A stretch of DNA of 7,384 bases from an uncultured Faecalibacterium sp. (GTDB lineage: Bacteria; Bacillota; Clostridia; Oscillospirales; Ruminococcaceae): positions 1 to 7,384 of the forward strand of contig CAKSZM010000080.1 in the NCBI GenBank assembly GCA_934525735.1, written 5' to 3'. The first letter of the stretch is position 1. Each line of letters begins with the position of its first letter. The notes beneath the pieces are model-generated. The model searched no databases and was not told where the DNA came from. It saw nothing but the letters and a program-made list of their open reading frames with translations. Of this stretch, positions 6,503-7,384 are shown piece after piece. The position numbers and the translations under genes are program-made.

Positions 6503-6549
6503 AAGTAAAGGCAGGGTATCATCGTGGCGATGGTATCCTGCCTTTGTTT
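6503..6549. repeat. Long 22-bp hairpin, possibly a bidirectional terminator
   Basis: Bases 6507-6524 and 6528-6545 pair over 18 positions with two G-U pairs around a TGG triloop. Four more outer pairs (two of them G-U, on the plus strand) extend the stem to 6503-6549. The core arms are AAAGGCAGGGTAT and its partner ATATCC-type side ending CTGCCTTT. T-rich sequence follows weakly on the plus strand (GTTTT), so termination activity is possible but the T run is interrupted. No coding gene overlaps it convincingly. Confidence 0.6.
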
Positions 6550-6580
6550 TGCGGAATCAAGTTCGCATTGGGGGCAATCG

Positions 6581-6711
6581 CTGCGTACGTGCGTACTGAG
6601 AGCCTGTACATCTCCGGCGAGGTGTAACACACTAGACTTTCTGCCAAAGTCTGTGTGCCAAGGGGCTGCACCCCTTTGGAATCCCTGCGGCGCGTGTACG
6701 CACGTACGCAG
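6581..6711. other. Structured element: 16-bp inverted repeat enclosing three hairpins
   Basis: CTGCGTACGTGCGTAC (6581-6596) is the exact reverse complement of GTACGCACGTACGCAG (6696-6711). Between them lie three consecutive hairpins. H1 is TACATCTC/GAGGTGTA (6607-6614/6619-6626, one G-U, CGGC loop). H2 is CACAC-t-AGACTTT with AAAGTCT-GTGTG (6628-6640/6646-6657, one bulge, CTGCC loop). H3 is CCAAGGGG with CCCC-t-TTGG (6658-6665/6671-6679, CTGCA loop). Together they would fold as a four-way junction with most bases paired. Wobble pairs and bulges suit RNA, while the perfect ends suit a mobile DNA repeat; no target-site duplication is evident. No known RNA family is recognised. It lies upstream of the promoter of the next gene, so it is probably not its leader. 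Confidence 0.6.
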
Positions 6712-6756
6712 AAAAATGACAAAATTTCACTATATCGGGGGTGTTCTTTCATTGGA

Positions 6757-6771
6757 GAGTATGGTATACTC
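6757..6771 (+). promoter_or_regulatory. Extended -10 promoter with palindrome for the small membrane protein gene
   Basis: TATACT at 6765-6770 preceded by TGG gives an extended -10 element (TGnTATACT); no good -35 box is seen at 16-18 bases. The same bases form the palindrome GAGTAT-GGT-ATACTC (6757-6771), which could be an operator or coincidence. The ATG at 6817 lies about 40 bases beyond a likely start point. Confidence 0.5.
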
Positions 6772-6816
6772 GGCTTAGTTCAACAAATAAGAAGTTGGCA
6801 AAGGAGTTGAGCTGAT

Positions 6817-7224
6817 ATGAAAAAGAAAATCATCATATTGCTGTCTGTTGTGATAATTCTTTTGATGGGCATTGTTGTATGGTTTAATATTCCACTCGAC
6901 TTGATGGACTTAGACCCTAATGAGGTCATGGAAATAGTTGTTTTCAATGGCAATAGCGGAAACGCAACACATATTACCGACAAAGAGCAGATTCAGCATA
7001 TTGTCGAAAATTTGAATGGTGTCGAAGTAAAGCGGTCAAAGCCATCTTTGGGTTATATGGGATATAGTTTCAAAGTTACTATTTATTTGTCTGATGGCAA
7101 CGAGGCAGGCGATTGGAATAATTTTATTATCAATTCAGATGATACAATTAGAAAAGATCCATTTTTCTATTCTGTTACAAAGGGAAATATTGATTACAGC
7201 TATATTGAAGGTATCGTAGAATAA
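6817..7224 (+). CDS. Small membrane-anchored protein of unknown function
   Basis: A 135-residue protein. MKKK is followed by one hydrophobic segment (about 5-23, IIILLSVVIILLMGIVVWF), a signal anchor or uncleaved signal peptide. There is no cysteine anywhere, so no lipobox. The rest (about 27-135) is a small extracytoplasmic-looking domain with alternating beta-type stretches (VMEIVVFNG, FKVTIYLSDG, NNFIINSDD) and a helix-like ITDKEQIQHIVENLN. It resembles small secreted DUF5301-like proteins of Firmicutes, an assignment from memory and weak. AAGGAG lies 10 bases before the ATG, a slightly long spacing. It is AT-rich with A/T-ending codons, unlike the GC-rich ruv, glmM and ecf genes, suggesting transfer. 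No gene partner is visible before the window ends. Confidence 0.8.
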   Translation: MKKKIIILLSVVIILLMGIVVWFNIPLDLMDLDPNEVMEIVVFNGNSGNATHITDKEQIQHIVENLNGVEVKRSKPSLGYMGYSFKVTIYLSDGNEAGDWNNFIINSDDTIRKDPFFYSVTKGNIDYSYIEGIVE

Positions 7225-7384
7225 CAAAAATTCCAGTTTGCTGTACTCGTTCCCAGCAGGGTTTGGGGCAGGCACGCCCCAACAAGAAGCTGTCCCAAAG
7301 GGGCAAGAATTTTCAAGAATTGAAAATTTGTGGCCACGGGACGATTCTTGCTCTCAGCTTTTTCGCTGCGTTTCGCAATTTTCA
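7225..7384. repeat. Gene-free tail with several inverted repeats, cut by the window edge
   Basis: No credible gene is seen. TTGGGGC-AGGCAC-GCCCCAA (7263-7282) is a 7-bp hairpin 38 bases after the stop of the preceding gene; no T run follows, so it is a poor terminator. AATTTTCAA/TTGAAAATT (7308-7316/7320-7328) is a 9-bp hairpin that competes with GCAAGAAT/ATTCTTGC (7303-7310/7344-7351). GTCCC/GGGAC (7292-7296/7338-7342) could close around the first. GTGGCCAC is an 8-base palindrome at 7330-7337, and AATTTTCA recurs at 7377-7384. It may be the start of a larger structured repeat. Confidence 0.45.

Noticed and set aside
6433..6627. 64-codon plus-strand frame starting in the tRNA terminator loop
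   Set aside because: It begins inside the terminator stem-loop, lacks a ribosome site, and runs through the 22-bp hairpin and structured element.
6581..6711. Insertion sequence or MITE with a target-site duplication
   Set aside because: The terminal repeat is perfect, but the flanks (CAATCG on the left, AAAAAT on the right) show no duplication, so a transposon call cannot be supported from this window.
6524..6778. 84-codon plus-strand frame across the structured element
   Set aside because: It is explained by the inverted repeats, has no ribosome site, and overlaps the downstream promoter.
6464..6816. CRISPR array or integron attC site in the repeat-rich region
   Set aside because: There are no regularly spaced direct repeats, and the inverted repeats do not have the attC core layout.

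Overview
The window looks like a chromosomal segment of a gut Firmicute of the Oscillospiraceae/Ruminococcaceae. A Faecalibacterium-like genome is my best guess, from the fairly GC-rich genes, the protein style and short GC-rich intergenic hairpins; nothing here proves the genus. About 6.1 kb of the minus strand is a tightly packed gene train. In transcription order it runs ruvC, ruvA, ruvB, glmM, a class I SAM-dependent methyltransferase, ecfA1, ecfA2, with the last gene running off the left edge. Gaps between genes are 0 to 67 bases, each start except ecfA1 has a good Shine-Dalgarno sequence, and ruvA/ruvB abut with no gap, so an operon is likely.

The train combines three jobs. RuvC, RuvA and RuvB form the Holliday-junction branch-migration and resolution machine. 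GlmM makes glucosamine-1-phosphate for UDP-GlcNAc and hence peptidoglycan. EcfA1 and EcfA2 are the paired ATPases of an energy-coupling-factor vitamin/metal importer; their EcfT partner would lie just off the left edge. The methyltransferase (probably RNA-directed) sits between glmM and ecfA1.

From 6095 to 6328 lies a divergent control region. On the minus strand are two overlapping sigma-A-like promoters for ruvC, with a perfect 7-5-7 palindrome filling the spacer of one of them. On the plus strand is a promoter, with A/T-rich upstream sequence and nested inverted repeats, for a tRNA-Val(GAC) gene at 6329-6404. The tRNA has an encoded CCA and a textbook intrinsic terminator.

From 6460 to 6816 there is no credible protein gene, but the DNA is extremely rich in secondary structure. 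It holds a 22-bp hairpin, then a 131-base element (6581-6711) closed by a perfect 16-bp inverted repeat and holding three consecutive hairpins, like a four-way-junction RNA. This is the best candidate for something undescribed. Downstream is an AT-rich gene for a small membrane-anchored protein (6817-7224), compositionally unlike the ruv/glmM/ecf genes and probably accessory. The last 160 bases hold further inverted repeats cut by the window edge.
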